From NCBI GenBank assembly GCA_003116975.1, contig BGKB01000200.1, positions 65,564-129,563 on the forward strand: a DNA stretch of 64,000 nucleotides. Reading direction: 5' to 3'. Origin of the DNA: Aurantiochytrium sp. KH105 (lineage: Eukaryota > Sar > Bigyra > Thraustochytrida > Thraustochytriidae). The position numbers and the translations under genes are program-made. Positions 48,703 through 58,866 of the stretch are shown here, one piece after another; position 1 is the first letter of the stretch; every line of letters starts with the position of its first letter. Under the pieces are notes generated by a model. It was not told the DNA's origin, did not search any database, and saw nothing but the letters and a program-made list of their open reading frames with translations.

Positions 48703-51168
48703 ATGAGGGAGGACCAGGTGTCCAATGGCGTCAGTTTCCTGACGCACCCCAAGGTCCAACAGGCCCCGCTCGAAGAGCGACTCACCTTTCTGCGCAACAA
48801 GGGCCTCACCGAAGAAGAAATCGAAGAAGCCGTGCGCAGGTCCGAGAACCCAGATGGTGAAAGCGGCGAAAAAAGCGGCGCCGCCGCTGACCAAAATGCC
48901 GCGCAAGGGGGCCACGACTCCACCAGCAGCAACAGCAGCAATGGCCAGGCCAAGGGAAACGGACAGACACTTCCGCCTCACGCCAATGGCGGACCGCCAC
49001 GTTTCCAGGGCCTGCCCCCGCCTTCCGTGGACCAGTCTTCTTCATGGGTCTCCAAGTACCTGGTCCCAGGAACGTTGGCGCTTTCTGCAGGCGCAGGCAT
49101 GGCGTTTCTCTACAAGACCATGGTTCTCAAGGAGAACATGGGTGGCCCACGACAGTGGTTTGGCCCCGGTCCTCCGCCACCCGGAGTGTATCCGGGTGTG
49201 CCTGTACAACAGCAGCAGCAACAACAGCAGCTTCAGGGCCAGCCCATGCCTGGACAAAATCAGGCTCTCACACAGCCCCAACAGCAACTGCAACAGCAAA
49301 GGTCGTCCTCGTCTCTGCCAGGTGCACCCGGCGCCATGGAGGCGCTTTTGAGCCAAGGCAAGAGCATCCCCAGTCTTGAGCAACTCGAAAAGGACCGCTC
49401 CTATAACAAGGATGACCATCAGTCCACCGCCATGACCACCTACGATCCGTCCTCGTCCATGTTTGGAAGCGCCCCATATGGATCCGCACAGGGACTCGGA
49501 TCCGACCTCATGGCGCCCGGGTTCGATCCATCGGGCAGCGGAACGGGCGCCTTGGGCGAAGTCGTGAAAAAGCAGACCGAGCTTCTTCAGGACGTGAGCA
49601 GCACTCTTAAATCTGTCACAAGCCAACTCGCCGACATCAAGGCGGACCGTGGAAATGGTGGCTTCGGCATTAGCACTTCGGGCGGCACGCAAGCCATGAT
49701 TGCCAATCTCTCGCAGACCACGAGCGACCTCAAATCCGAACTCAACACGCTGAAAATGCTCATTCTCTCGGGCAAGCTCGGCGGCAGCGGCAATAGTAGT
49801 GATGGTGACGGCGCCCTGAGCGAGGAGGCAGTGCGCAAGCTCATTGGCCCCATTGACGAAAAGCTCTCGCAACAGCAGCAAAACAAGAACCAGCTGGATC
49901 AGCTCATCAAAGCGACCTCGGGGGCTGCAACGGATGCCAGTGACACCGCGTCTGCAAGCGGGGCCAATCAAGACGACGCGCAGGTTAGCGAAGCTCCCGA
50001 GGCCAAGACCGACGACGATATCGCTCAGGAAAAGATGCATGCATCACGCACGGCCTTGGCACAGCTTGTCGAGGCATGCCCCTCCGACAAGCTTCGCGTA
50101 GCCGTCAATGTCTTGCTGCTCTACCTGCGCAACCTGGTCAAGGATCCGGACGTACCCCGCTACGGCCGTATTGCGCGTACGAATCAGAGTTATGTCAACA
50201 ACCTTAGCAAGGTGGAGCACCACATGGATCTTCTCAAGGCTAATGGTTTCGAGGAGCGAAACTCGGGAAGCCTCAGTCGAGCGCCGACGCTCGAGTGGTC
50301 CGAGGAGTGGCGAGAGAAAAAGGACGAGTGGGCCCTTCGCGTGCTCAAGGACACCATCGAGAATCTTGAAACTGTTCAAAAGCAGGGCGCTGCAGCGGCG
50401 CCCAAGCCTGCACCCGTCAAAGAAGCTCCGGCGGAACAGCCGCCTGCGCCAGCAGAGGAAGCCCCCAAGCCCTCTGCTGCCCCTGCCGCCGCCAAGCCGG
50501 GTTTTGTTGCGCCCCCCTTCACCATTCCCGGTGTTTCACAGCCACCTGCTCAGCAAGCCGCCGCGCAGCAGCCCCAGCAGCAGCAGCCCCAGCAGCAGCA
50601 GCAGCAGACTCCTGCTCAACAACCGCAGCAGCAAGCACCTGCGCCGCAAGAAGATAAGGACGCAGGGGCGGCAAATGGGGCACCAGAAGCCGCAAATGAT
50701 CAAATTGCCGGCTCGTACCCTCTCTCGTACAAGGAGATTCTGGGATATGTTCAGCGGGACGAAAAGCCACCCGGCGTCCAGGACATTCCCAACAACCTTT
50801 CCAGTGATGAACCCACACCCTCATCCATGGCGCCCCCTCGCAAACCCTGGGAGAACCCTGCAAGTGAGGCAAGCAAGCAAGAACCTTCTGCAGCAGGCTC
50901 CATGGAGGGGAACCCATTCACTGCCTTCGCCAACGGCAATGGCAATGGCACGGACTACGCCGAGGACGTGCCATATCCGGGCTACATGGGTCGCTCCACG
51001 GCAACGATTGAAGAAATCAACGACGACGAGCCAGAAACTGAAACCGTTCCGCCACCGCAGAACACGTCTTCTGCAGAGAATGGTGTGGCATCGTCAGCAT
51101 CAGCGCTCCCGTTCCCAGAGGTCGACTCTGCGAGCGAGGTTGCATCCGCCGCGCCCTCAGGTCCTTGA
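48703..51168 (+). CDS. PEX14: PEX14-type peroxisomal docking protein with an internal PUB-like domain
   Basis: 821 aa from ATG 48703. Residues ~9-48 are the conserved PEX14 N-terminal domain (VSFLTHPKVQQAPLEERLTF, then LRNKGLTEEEIEEAV), which binds the WxxxF motifs of the import receptor PEX5. A single hydrophobic segment follows at ~118-136 (VPGTLALSAGAGMAFLYKT). Then come polyglutamine tracts and a coiled-coil-like region. Residues ~447-560 fit a PUB domain: KLRVAVNVLLLYLRNLV, DVPRYGRIARTNQSYVNNL and LLKANGFEE match the family's YRxIxLxNxxF and LLxxxGF pattern. PUB domains bind the tail of the AAA ATPase p97/Cdc48. A Pro/Gln-rich stretch leads to a C-terminal motif KPPGVQDIPNNLSSDEPTPS...KPWE, seen in other PEX14 proteins. 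PEX14 sits in the peroxisome membrane as part of the import pore. The PUB-like insert is unusual. Confidence 0.9.
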   Translation: MREDQVSNGVSFLTHPKVQQAPLEERLTFLRNKGLTEEEIEEAVRRSENPDGESGEKSGAAADQNAAQGGHDSTSSNSSNGQAKGNGQTLPPHANGGPPRFQGLPPPSVDQSSSWVSKYLVPGTLALSAGAGMAFLYKTMVLKENMGGPRQWFGPGPPPPGVYPGVPVQQQQQQQQLQGQPMPGQNQALTQPQQQLQQQRSSSSLPGAPGAMEALLSQGKSIPSLEQLEKDRSYNKDDHQSTAMTTYDPSSSMFGSAPYGSAQGLGSDLMAPGFDPSGSGTGALGEVVKKQTELLQDVSSTLKSVTSQLADIKADRGNGGFGISTSGGTQAMIANLSQTTSDLKSELNTLKMLILSGKLGGSGNSSDGDGALSEEAVRKLIGPIDEKLSQQQQNKNQLDQLIKATSGAATDASDTASASGANQDDAQVSEAPEAKTDDDIAQEKMHASRTALAQLVEACPSDKLRVAVNVLLLYLRNLVKDPDVPRYGRIARTNQSYVNNLSKVEHHMDLLKANGFEERNSGSLSRAPTLEWSEEWREKKDEWALRVLKDTIENLETVQKQGAAAAPKPAPVKEAPAEQPPAPAEEAPKPSAAPAAAKPGFVAPPFTIPGVSQPPAQQAAAQQPQQQQPQQQQQQTPAQQPQQQAPAPQEDKDAGAANGAPEAANDQIAGSYPLSYKEILGYVQRDEKPPGVQDIPNNLSSDEPTPSSMAPPRKPWENPASEASKQEPSAAGSMEGNPFTAFANGNGNGTDYAEDVPYPGYMGRSTATIEEINDDEPETETVPPPQNTSSAENGVASSASALPFPEVDSASEVASAAPSGP

Positions 51169-51380
51169 TTGTCCATTCTTGCGTATTGCTAAGCTTTTAA
51201 CTTATACCGTCAGACATGCTCATTGTCATTGTTGCTTCTCGTTCGCTTGCTTGCTTGTTTTGACTGCAGCAGCAAAAGACAATGATGTTGTGGTCCTCTC
51301 GACCCGCGTCATTTCATTCACAGGCTGTTGCAAAAGAAGAAACACTGCAAAACAAAGCAGTTCTCGTTCTTTTGGCGAGC

Positions 51381-54308
51381 ATGCCAGGAGGCTTCGAGTC
51401 TGGGCCAGGCGCCAGTGACATCCTTGGCCCCTCCGATGTGCGCGCAAAGCAGGAAGAGTGGGCCGAAGCTCCTGACGCTGCGCAAGACACCGTGAGGGCC
51501 TCGTCGTCAAGCGCAACGTCGACGCCCATGGCAGCATCAGCACCAGCGGTCGTGGACCTCGTGAGCGATGAGGAGAGCCTAGTGGGCGACAGGAACAACG
51601 AAAACGGCGACGAAAGCGACGAGAAAGAGCAGCATAGAGCTCACGTCAACGACTGCGATGGACCTTTGGAGGGTACCGCTTCAGATCAGACGGCTCAACG
51701 CGGATTGGACAGCCCTCAGCCTTCAAATCGTGCGAAATCACAACCCGATGAGGTGGTGGACCTTGATCTCACCAACTCTCCCCGGCGGTTGTCCAAAGGA
51801 ACCCATGCAAAAGCCAAAGGCAAGCGCCAGCAGCATGTTAGTGCACAATGGGGCGCCTTGCTCACAGGATCTGCCAAGAAAAAGCCCACTGGAATCAAGG
51901 ACGACTCTCTCCTCACCGCTGTCGCTCCCGTCGACACCTGGGGAATGGTGGTGGACGCCAAGTGGCGTGCAGATTTTCAGAGCTTGACACCAATGGAGCG
52001 GAATATACAGCAGACACTCAAGTACATGAGTTTGGAAACAGGCGGACCCTACACGCCAGCCTTTGCACTCGCCGACGGCATTTCGGAGCAGGCTTTTCGT
52101 CCGCCAGGTAGTGGATCCTACGCCTTTGACAGGTTACGTAGCGCCCGTAGCCAGCACATCGCCGCACCTACCTGGCAACTCTGTGCCCCAAACCTACACG
52201 TGGCTATTCTCGCATATCTTGACATGACGGCGCGCTCACTCCAAGGTTACCTCGATCCAAGCGTTGACGAACTGTACCAGGCCTTGGCGGCAATGGTCCA
52301 GCACGAGACGCATCGTGCAGAATCACTTGGCTTCCGAATCCTCGCTGCACTCTTTTACTCGCGGACGCGCTGGGTTTCAGAGGACCAGCTTGTTGAGCGA
52401 TGGCGGCTTGCACCTCTTGATGAAGAAACAAACCTTGCAGACACCGTGCGTGAATTGTGTCGTGCGGGTCATGTCCGCTCCACACCATCTAATCTTGCAG
52501 ATTGCCTGGACATGCTTCAATCTTGCACTCGAGGTCTACTTTTGCAGCTTGCGCCGCTGCAGCGATGCGGTCTGAGTAGCGCAACCAAGGGTCAAGTGAT
52601 GGCATTCATTGCTGAAAAGGGGATCAACTTTGCTCGTAAACTCTGTTCCTCCATTTCTTCTCGTCTCGTGCGTCTCTCTGATGGGACGCGAGGTCAGTTA
52701 CGTCGGTGCATGGTGCATCTCTTTGCTCACACGGGCTACAGCAGCGAAGAGACACGGTATCTCTTGCGACACGTTTCGCTCGCCGATCTTTCCTTTGCAG
52801 GTTCTTCGCCCTCTTCGGTCGCCTTTGGCAATCTTGCAGCCAACTTACCTTCAAAGCAAAAACAAGAGCAAAAGCCAGTCGGGGATGCCGAAGCAACCTC
52901 GCGCTGTCTTCAAAGAATCCAGCAACGTGAAGATTATTTCAAAGCTGTCGATTTTTCGGGGAAACTTTCGCTCTACGCTGCACAAGGAGACGCTGGGCGC
53001 GCGTACCGTGTCTTACACGAGGCCTCGAGTCGACTGATGCGGATGCTTGATGGTGCTGAAACGTTTCAGCTTCGCGAGCTACATGCGCTCGCTCGAGTTT
53101 GCTTGACGGGATGTCAATTGTTGGAACGCGAGCGACGGTATGCGGACACAGAGCATTATCTGCGCATGATTATTCAGAGTACGGGCCATCACAAGGAACT
53201 TGTCATGGTCCACTGCGAGGCACTCCTTCGCTTGGTTCAAGATCTGATTCATCGGAATGCCAAAACAGCTGCGCTAAAGCTCGTGGAAGAGGCTTTGCGT
53301 CAAGACGCGTGGGTGCTGGGATGTGCCTTGCATCCGGCCAACGAGTCGCCAAATCGTCTTGGGGGGACTGGAGCTGCGCTAATGGGACGTTGCGTCCGCT
53401 TGAGCGTTCCACCGCGTCGCTGGCGTCTGGCCATTCAAGATGCAGCGCGTCTCAACGCCCCACGTCTTGTCCATATTTCTGCTGAGCGCGCCAACCAAGT
53501 GATTGGGAGGCAGTCCTCCGGGGGCAGTGCTGGAGGAGGGTCGCAGACTGGGAAACCTGTCAAGGCGAGTTGGGAGACCGCATCCACGGTGGAAGGCGTG
53601 GTCCTAGAGCACTTTCAACGCCACGGCGGCTGGTCCGGGATTCATTGCGAAAACGGATTTGGCATTACTGTGTACACACTCATATTTTGGGATATCATCT
53701 TCGATCTCGACGCCCCGCACGCTGAGCGCCACAGTGCGTTTGTCGAAATGCCTCGCGCTGCTGCAGATGGGACGTGGTTACGATATCCGGCGACGCGTCA
53801 AGCTGTGGAAGCGCGCCTTGCCGCCATCGCAGACGAAGGAAAGGGACGAGGTCTCATTCGCGAACGCGTCGAGGCCGCATGGGACCGCGCGACCGCAACG
53901 CATGCTCGCGGTGTAAATCTCGATCGTTTGTCACTGCAGGACACTTTATTTGTTCTGACGGGTATTTCGCTTCGTGCGATTGCCATGATTTGCTCCCTCT
54001 TCGCAGAGAACTACAAGGCCTGGAATGGCGGACTTCCCGATCTTATGCTTTGGCGAACACAAACCAACGTCGTCGTTGTTGCAAAAGACGAGGTCGAAGA
54101 AATCCCGGCCAGCTCAGATGGGGAGCCTCGGCAGCAGCGACAAGAACAACAGCAAGAGGTTGCAGAAACGTGTTTCATCGAGGTCAAGGGTCCAGGCGAC
54201 AGTCTGAGTGATCGTCAACGCGCTTGGATCGACAAGCTGACCCAGGCAGGAGCTGACGTATCTGTGTGTCACGTCAAGGCTGTTGCAGTTCCCTCGGCAC
54301 CCACCTGA
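51381..54308 (+). CDS. FAN1: FAN1-type structure-specific nuclease (VRR-NUC)
   Basis: 975 aa from ATG 51381; an in-frame ATG at 51282 would add 33 residues but would leave only 113 bases after PEX14. FAN1 unhooks DNA interstrand crosslinks and trims 5' flaps in the nucleus. The C-terminal ~300 residues match FAN1: WSGIHCENGFGITVYTLIFW, then the VRR-NUC (PD-D/E-x-K) centre with GGLPDLML (D887), FIEVKGPGDSL (E934, K936) and SDRQRAWIDKL. The central part is helical and TPR-like, as in the family (TGCQLLERERRYADTEHYL). The N-terminal ~150 residues are disordered and acidic with a VVDLVSDEE motif that may bind SUMO. No UBZ zinc finger is visible, though some non-vertebrate FAN1 proteins lack it. 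A Gln/Glu-rich stretch of about 30 residues is inserted inside the catalytic core between D887 and E934. Confidence 0.93.
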   Translation: MPGGFESGPGASDILGPSDVRAKQEEWAEAPDAAQDTVRASSSSATSTPMAASAPAVVDLVSDEESLVGDRNNENGDESDEKEQHRAHVNDCDGPLEGTASDQTAQRGLDSPQPSNRAKSQPDEVVDLDLTNSPRRLSKGTHAKAKGKRQQHVSAQWGALLTGSAKKKPTGIKDDSLLTAVAPVDTWGMVVDAKWRADFQSLTPMERNIQQTLKYMSLETGGPYTPAFALADGISEQAFRPPGSGSYAFDRLRSARSQHIAAPTWQLCAPNLHVAILAYLDMTARSLQGYLDPSVDELYQALAAMVQHETHRAESLGFRILAALFYSRTRWVSEDQLVERWRLAPLDEETNLADTVRELCRAGHVRSTPSNLADCLDMLQSCTRGLLLQLAPLQRCGLSSATKGQVMAFIAEKGINFARKLCSSISSRLVRLSDGTRGQLRRCMVHLFAHTGYSSEETRYLLRHVSLADLSFAGSSPSSVAFGNLAANLPSKQKQEQKPVGDAEATSRCLQRIQQREDYFKAVDFSGKLSLYAAQGDAGRAYRVLHEASSRLMRMLDGAETFQLRELHALARVCLTGCQLLERERRYADTEHYLRMIIQSTGHHKELVMVHCEALLRLVQDLIHRNAKTAALKLVEEALRQDAWVLGCALHPANESPNRLGGTGAALMGRCVRLSVPPRRWRLAIQDAARLNAPRLVHISAERANQVIGRQSSGGSAGGGSQTGKPVKASWETASTVEGVVLEHFQRHGGWSGIHCENGFGITVYTLIFWDIIFDLDAPHAERHSAFVEMPRAAADGTWLRYPATRQAVEARLAAIADEGKGRGLIRERVEAAWDRATATHARGVNLDRLSLQDTLFVLTGISLRAIAMICSLFAENYKAWNGGLPDLMLWRTQTNVVVVAKDEVEEIPASSDGEPRQQRQEQQQEVAETCFIEVKGPGDSLSDRQRAWIDKLTQAGADVSVCHVKAVAVPSAPT

Positions 54309-55108
54309 TCCTCCCCAATTCTGTAAAAGATAGCCGGTCACCCCGTGTAAAAACACTCCAAAAGTCAATTCTCTCGGCCGGCGTCGCTACTTACTTCCCG
54401 GCCCCCTTCCCCAAATCCATGCACCCATCTTTCCATCCCTCCTTGGCCCCGACACCAAGCCGTCTCTCCTCGCAGCCTGGGTCGTATTATGGACAGCGCT
54501 GGACTTCCTGCCGCATGCGTCTCGTCTCGTCTCGTCCCGTCCCGTCCCGTCGGAGAGGCCTTGTGCACGCGACGCGAGCGCAGTCCAGTCCCTGGAGTTG
54601 CCAGGATGCGCAACGGATAGGGCGCGGGAAGGTATGGGTGCTGCAGCTACACGCAAGATTGCCCTGCCTGCACAGCGGAAACAGCGGAATAGGATGGCAC
54701 GTCCAAATCAAAGGAAGCAGAGCGCCTTGCCAATTTGACAGCGAGCTCGGCAGAGCCGCACGCGACCTGGCTGCGAGCGCGGCGGCGCGGCAGAGCCCGA
54801 GCCGGCAGCGGGCGGGCGGGCGGGCGGGCGGGCGGGCGCGGCGCGAGCGGCGCCGAGGCGGAAGGAAGCGAGCGAGCGAGCTGGAGACGGGCATTGCGGC
54901 ATTGCACATCGTGGCGCAGCTGGCACTTGGACAAGGAGCGCACGCACGCACGCACGCGCGCAAACGCGCACGCACGCAGGCGAGCGCGAGCGCGAAGGCG
55001 AGCGGGAGAGAGGTGGCAGGAGAGGAGAAGCACGAGAAGCACGAGAGGAAGTAGCAGGATAAGAAGCAGAAGAAGCAGAAGAAGAAGAAGCAGGAGGAGG
55101 TCGAGAGG
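54309..55108. other. Intergenic region between FAN1 and the LIM gene
   Basis: No supported gene. It contains CTCGTCCCGTC repeats (54520-54550), a GGGC array (54807-54838), ACGC repeats (54940-54980) and an AGAAGA run just before the LIM gene ATG. Confidence 0.5.
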
Positions 55109-58100
55109 ATGAGCTCACCGAGGTACGGCGGCACGACGACGCGATGCTGCGTGTGCAACAAGACCGTGTACCATTTGGAGCAGGTGGCCATCGGCGACAA
55201 GGCCATGCATAAAGGGTGCTTCAGGTGCTTTACGTGCAACAAGCCGCTGAGTCTGGCGGACTTTGGCATTGTGGACGACAGGATCTTCTGTGGGCAACAC
55301 CACAAACGTGCTGCGAACATTCGGCCCAGTGAAAGCCGCTCGCCGTCGCCGGCTCCGCGAAGGGCGGAGTCGCGCCCGACGTCGGCAAGATCGAACCGGT
55401 CCGGCAAGAGCAGCCGCAGCGAGCCCGTGCATCCGGGTACGCTCAAGGAACGTCTCCGTCTGTACGCGCAGCAGTCCGGCCGTAGTCTTCCGGAAGAGGA
55501 AGGCGTCAATGACCTCGCTCACGAAGAGGAATATGAAGAAGAAGAAGAAGAAGAAGAAGAAGAGGTCGAAGCCGTAGTGGACGAGGTCGAAGATCAGCGT
55601 GCTCGTCGAGGCGGCGGTCGCTCGCGCAGATCGAGCAAGGCGAACGGGTACGCGCACAACGCCTTTGAGGGCGAGGAGGAGCAGCATGAAACGGAAGACT
55701 ACCCGCAAGATCAAGCCTATGATGAAGCGCCGGCACCCCGATCCGCACGCAACGGACGTTCGGGAAGCACAAGCGTGAAAATGTCAAAGAAGAAAAAAGG
55801 CGCGGTTGACAAAGTGTCGCCTCGCAACCGCGCTTACGATGATGATATTCTCGAGGCGAACATGGAGTATTACGAAGGCGAGCAAGACTTTGACGAGGAT
55901 GCAGACATGGTCTACGACGATGACGGCGTAGAAGTCGCGTACGAAGAGCCTGCGCCTCCTGCTGAATCGAAAAGGAAGAAGAAAGCCAAATTGGCCCCTA
56001 GCAAGGCTGTGAAACCATCCAAGGCGTCACCCAAAATTCCGCAGGCGCGACCCTCTTCTACGAGCGCTCGCTCGCCGCGCGTGTCGAACGGTGGCCCGCC
56101 AAGTGCCCGGAGTCGCGCGAGCAGCAGGCGCTCCCAGTTTACAGAAGATGACGATCTTTACGAGGATGAAGTTGAGGACCAAGGGGAAGAGGAAGACTAT
56201 GGAGTAGACAGCCCTCCCTCCTCGGCAGCTGCTAGAGCCGCCCCGGATTCGAGACCTCGTCGCGCGTCTCGCGCGCAAGAGGATCGCAAGCTCCGTAGAC
56301 TTGTTGAAAACAAGCGCAAGTCTCCCCGGAAAACGCCCAAGACTGCCCCGCCCGCTGCCGAATACGACGATGAGGAACAAGATGATGAAGAAGAGGAAAT
56401 CGCGTACACTGTCAACCGAGGAAAGCCAGGCCGCAGGCGCACCGTCGAAGACGAAGTAGAGGAGGAAGAGGAAGAGCAGGAAGAGGAGGAATACCAGGCG
56501 CATCCAAGGGCATACGGTGAACGTCGCATGTCCCGGTCCAGTAAGGCGAGCGCAAAGTCGACCAAGACCGCGCGCACAGCGCAGTCCGCGAAGTCGAGGC
56601 GAAGCAAAGCCTCACGCGCCGATGTTGACCCCTATGAGCTCGAAGACAGTGAAGGCTTTTTCCAGGACGACCTTGAGGAGGACGATCTCCCTGTGGATGC
56701 CCCATCAGCGCAGTCAAGGCGGCGGTCTCCAAAAACTCCTCCAACGTCGGCAGGAAGACAGCGCACCATGTCTCGCAAAAGCAGCACTGGATCTGCCATC
56801 ACGAACGGAAGCGTGACGAAGGCGTTTCAACTTGAATCGCAGCTCGATCGCGTACGCGAGCTCTTGCAGGCAAAGGAGGATGAAGTGGCGACGCTTCAGG
56901 GCAAGTACTCTGATGTCGTGAACCGACTTGAAGACGCAACTGATGAGCTGGCTCGACAGGGCGCCAAGATGGACAAGCTGGCAAATTCGATGGAAGACCT
57001 ACGACGGGTCAAGGACAACGCCGAGCATGAGCGTGAGGAAGCGCAGCTCGCCATTGAAGAGCTCGAAAAGTCAGTCATTAGCTTTCGTTCAAAGAGCACT
57101 GGTCTTGAGCGCAAGGTCCAAGATCTCACGAGCCAAGTGGAAGATGCCGAGGCGCGCGCTGTCGCTCTTTCCCACAAGAATGAGAACCTTCACCGAGCCC
57201 GCGCAAGCCGGCCGAGCCCTCGCGCGGTCGCAACGGGCTCCACCAACAAGGCTCGTTCTCGCTCCTCTCCCAATTTGGAGAGGGAGGCCTACGAGTATGG
57301 GGATGATGATAGCGATGTAGAGATCCGTGCTCCCCCGGCCCGGTCGCGAGGTGCGTCGTTCGCTTCAACTCGGTCCGGAAGACCGGCGCTTCGTGTCCGC
57401 ACTTCGCCTCTCAGCGCCAGCACGGGTGGGTCTTCGCCCTCTTCGCCAAGAGTGACGCCCCGCATTCGTGGCGCTTCACAGCCCATGTCTGCTTCTTCTG
57501 CATCTGCTGTGCGCAAGTCTAGCAAATCGCCGGCGCAGGAGCAGCAAGAGCTTCTTCGTCAACGACAGTTGGATCAGCAGAAACAGCAGAGTCAACGAGC
57601 TCGTCGCGAAGCGGACGCGTCTTCGGAAGAAGAGAGCTCTTCCGAGGAGGATGAACCTGTAGCCAAGATGAAGTCGTCGCCGGCAGCCCAGGCAGCCAAG
57701 GCCGGCAAGCAGCCACAGCAGCAGTTGTCGAAGCAGGCCGCCGCCGCTTCCCCGAACAAGGCGCAACAGGCGCAAGCTTCACCCAAGGCACAGCAGGCAC
57801 AAGCGGCGATGATGCGGCGCAGAAGCTCAACCTCGGCGGTAAAAAAGAGCCCGGTATCTGGGACCTCGCACGCGAGCCGCAGATCTGCCGCGCTCTCGAC
57901 TGCTTCTGCGCGGTCTCGCAAGGCTCGTGGCAAGAAAGACGACTCAACGTCGGATTCGGACTCGGGCTCGGATTCGGACTCGGACTCGGATTCGGACGCC
58001 TCGAGCGAGGCTGGTGGCGAGAAGCGCCGTTGCAACATTTGCACAATGCCATACGGCAAGTGTCCTCACACAAAGGGTAAGTCTATTGTACGGGAACAAT

Positions 58101-58563
58101 ATCGTTCTCGTCAAACACAACTGCCGTCGCCGCCGCCGCTGCAGCACAATCACCGCAGACAGCCGCAAGAGCAGTGTCAGCGTCAGCGTCAGCAGCAGCA
58201 GCAGCAGCAACAACAACAACAACGAAGTCGACGACACCAGTCTCGCCAGCAAGAGCAATGGCAGCAACATATTGAATCTCCCCGAAACCTTTTGCAGCAA
58301 TCGCCACAGCATTCACAACGGCAGCGGCGGCGATAACACGTGCATGTGAGACAGTAGAACCCTTGCAGTCATGAACAACACTGTGCACACGAACAAACCA
58401 GAGAGACTGACGATTTTATCATGCTCACATGCATTGCCGATACACGCCCACAGGAAAGAAGCCGAAGCGCAAGAAGAAGAAGAAGTCCGACGAGCCGAGC
58501 ACGTTTCAAGCGATCTTGTTTATGATCGTTCTTCTGATCGTGATCATGTGGCTTTCAATCTAG
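55109..58563 (+). CDS. Tail-anchored LIM-domain coiled-coil protein (two exons)
   Basis: Exons 55109-58076 and 58454-58563 give 1,025 aa. The LIM domain lies at residues ~12-66: CCVCNKTVYHLEQVAIGDKA, then HKGCFRCFTCNKPL and FCGQHH supply the two zinc sites. A long low-complexity region follows, rich in Glu, Lys, Arg and Ser (30-680), then a coiled coil (~570-710, QLESQLDRVRELLQAKEDEV and similar), more Ser/Gln-rich sequence, an SD repeat (SDSDSGSDSDSDSDSD) and a Cys-containing motif CNICTMPYGKCPH near 980. A consensus donor (GGTAAGT at 58076) ends exon 1 in phase 1. After the acceptor CACAG, exon 2 reads GKKPKRKKKKKSDEPS and then ~20 hydrophobic residues (FQAILFMIVLLIVIMWLSI) to a TAG. This is a classical C-terminal tail anchor with a basic flank. 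If the intron is retained, the frame continues into a Gln-rich tail ending at 58336, which looks artificial. It may link a cytoskeletal or protein-binding LIM to an ER-type membrane. The role is unknown. Confidence 0.85.
58077..58453 (+). other. Predicted intron of the LIM gene
   Basis: 377 bases, GTAAGT...CACAG. It contains a CAG/CAA microsatellite near 58192-58223. Splicing joins codon GG|A in phase and restores a conserved-looking tail anchor. Confidence 0.8.
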
Positions 58564-58866
58564 GAATAAGAAGAAGTAAGAAGAAAGTGTTATTCTCCTG
58601 CAACGCAAGTCTTATTATTTGCTATATTTTGGAAAAGCATTGTCGGCGTGCCTGCTTGCCAACAGTAGCTAGCTCCCTTGTCGATAAAAGTCAACGAGAA
58701 CGTATTGAGGCCAAAGTTCACATGCAAATTCTGCAGACCTAGATAATACGCTGAGCGCGTGATTGAAAAGACAAAGGGAAGAATGAGTGATAAAGGGTGC
58801 TCACGAGCTTAGTCTTTTTGAAATCTATGGTTGTCTCTACTACTTGATGGTCTGGTTTTGGTAAAA

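Noticed and set aside
58077..58336. Gln-rich C-terminus of the LIM protein
   Set aside because: It is explained as intron read-through after a consensus donor; the spliced version ends in a clean tail anchor.
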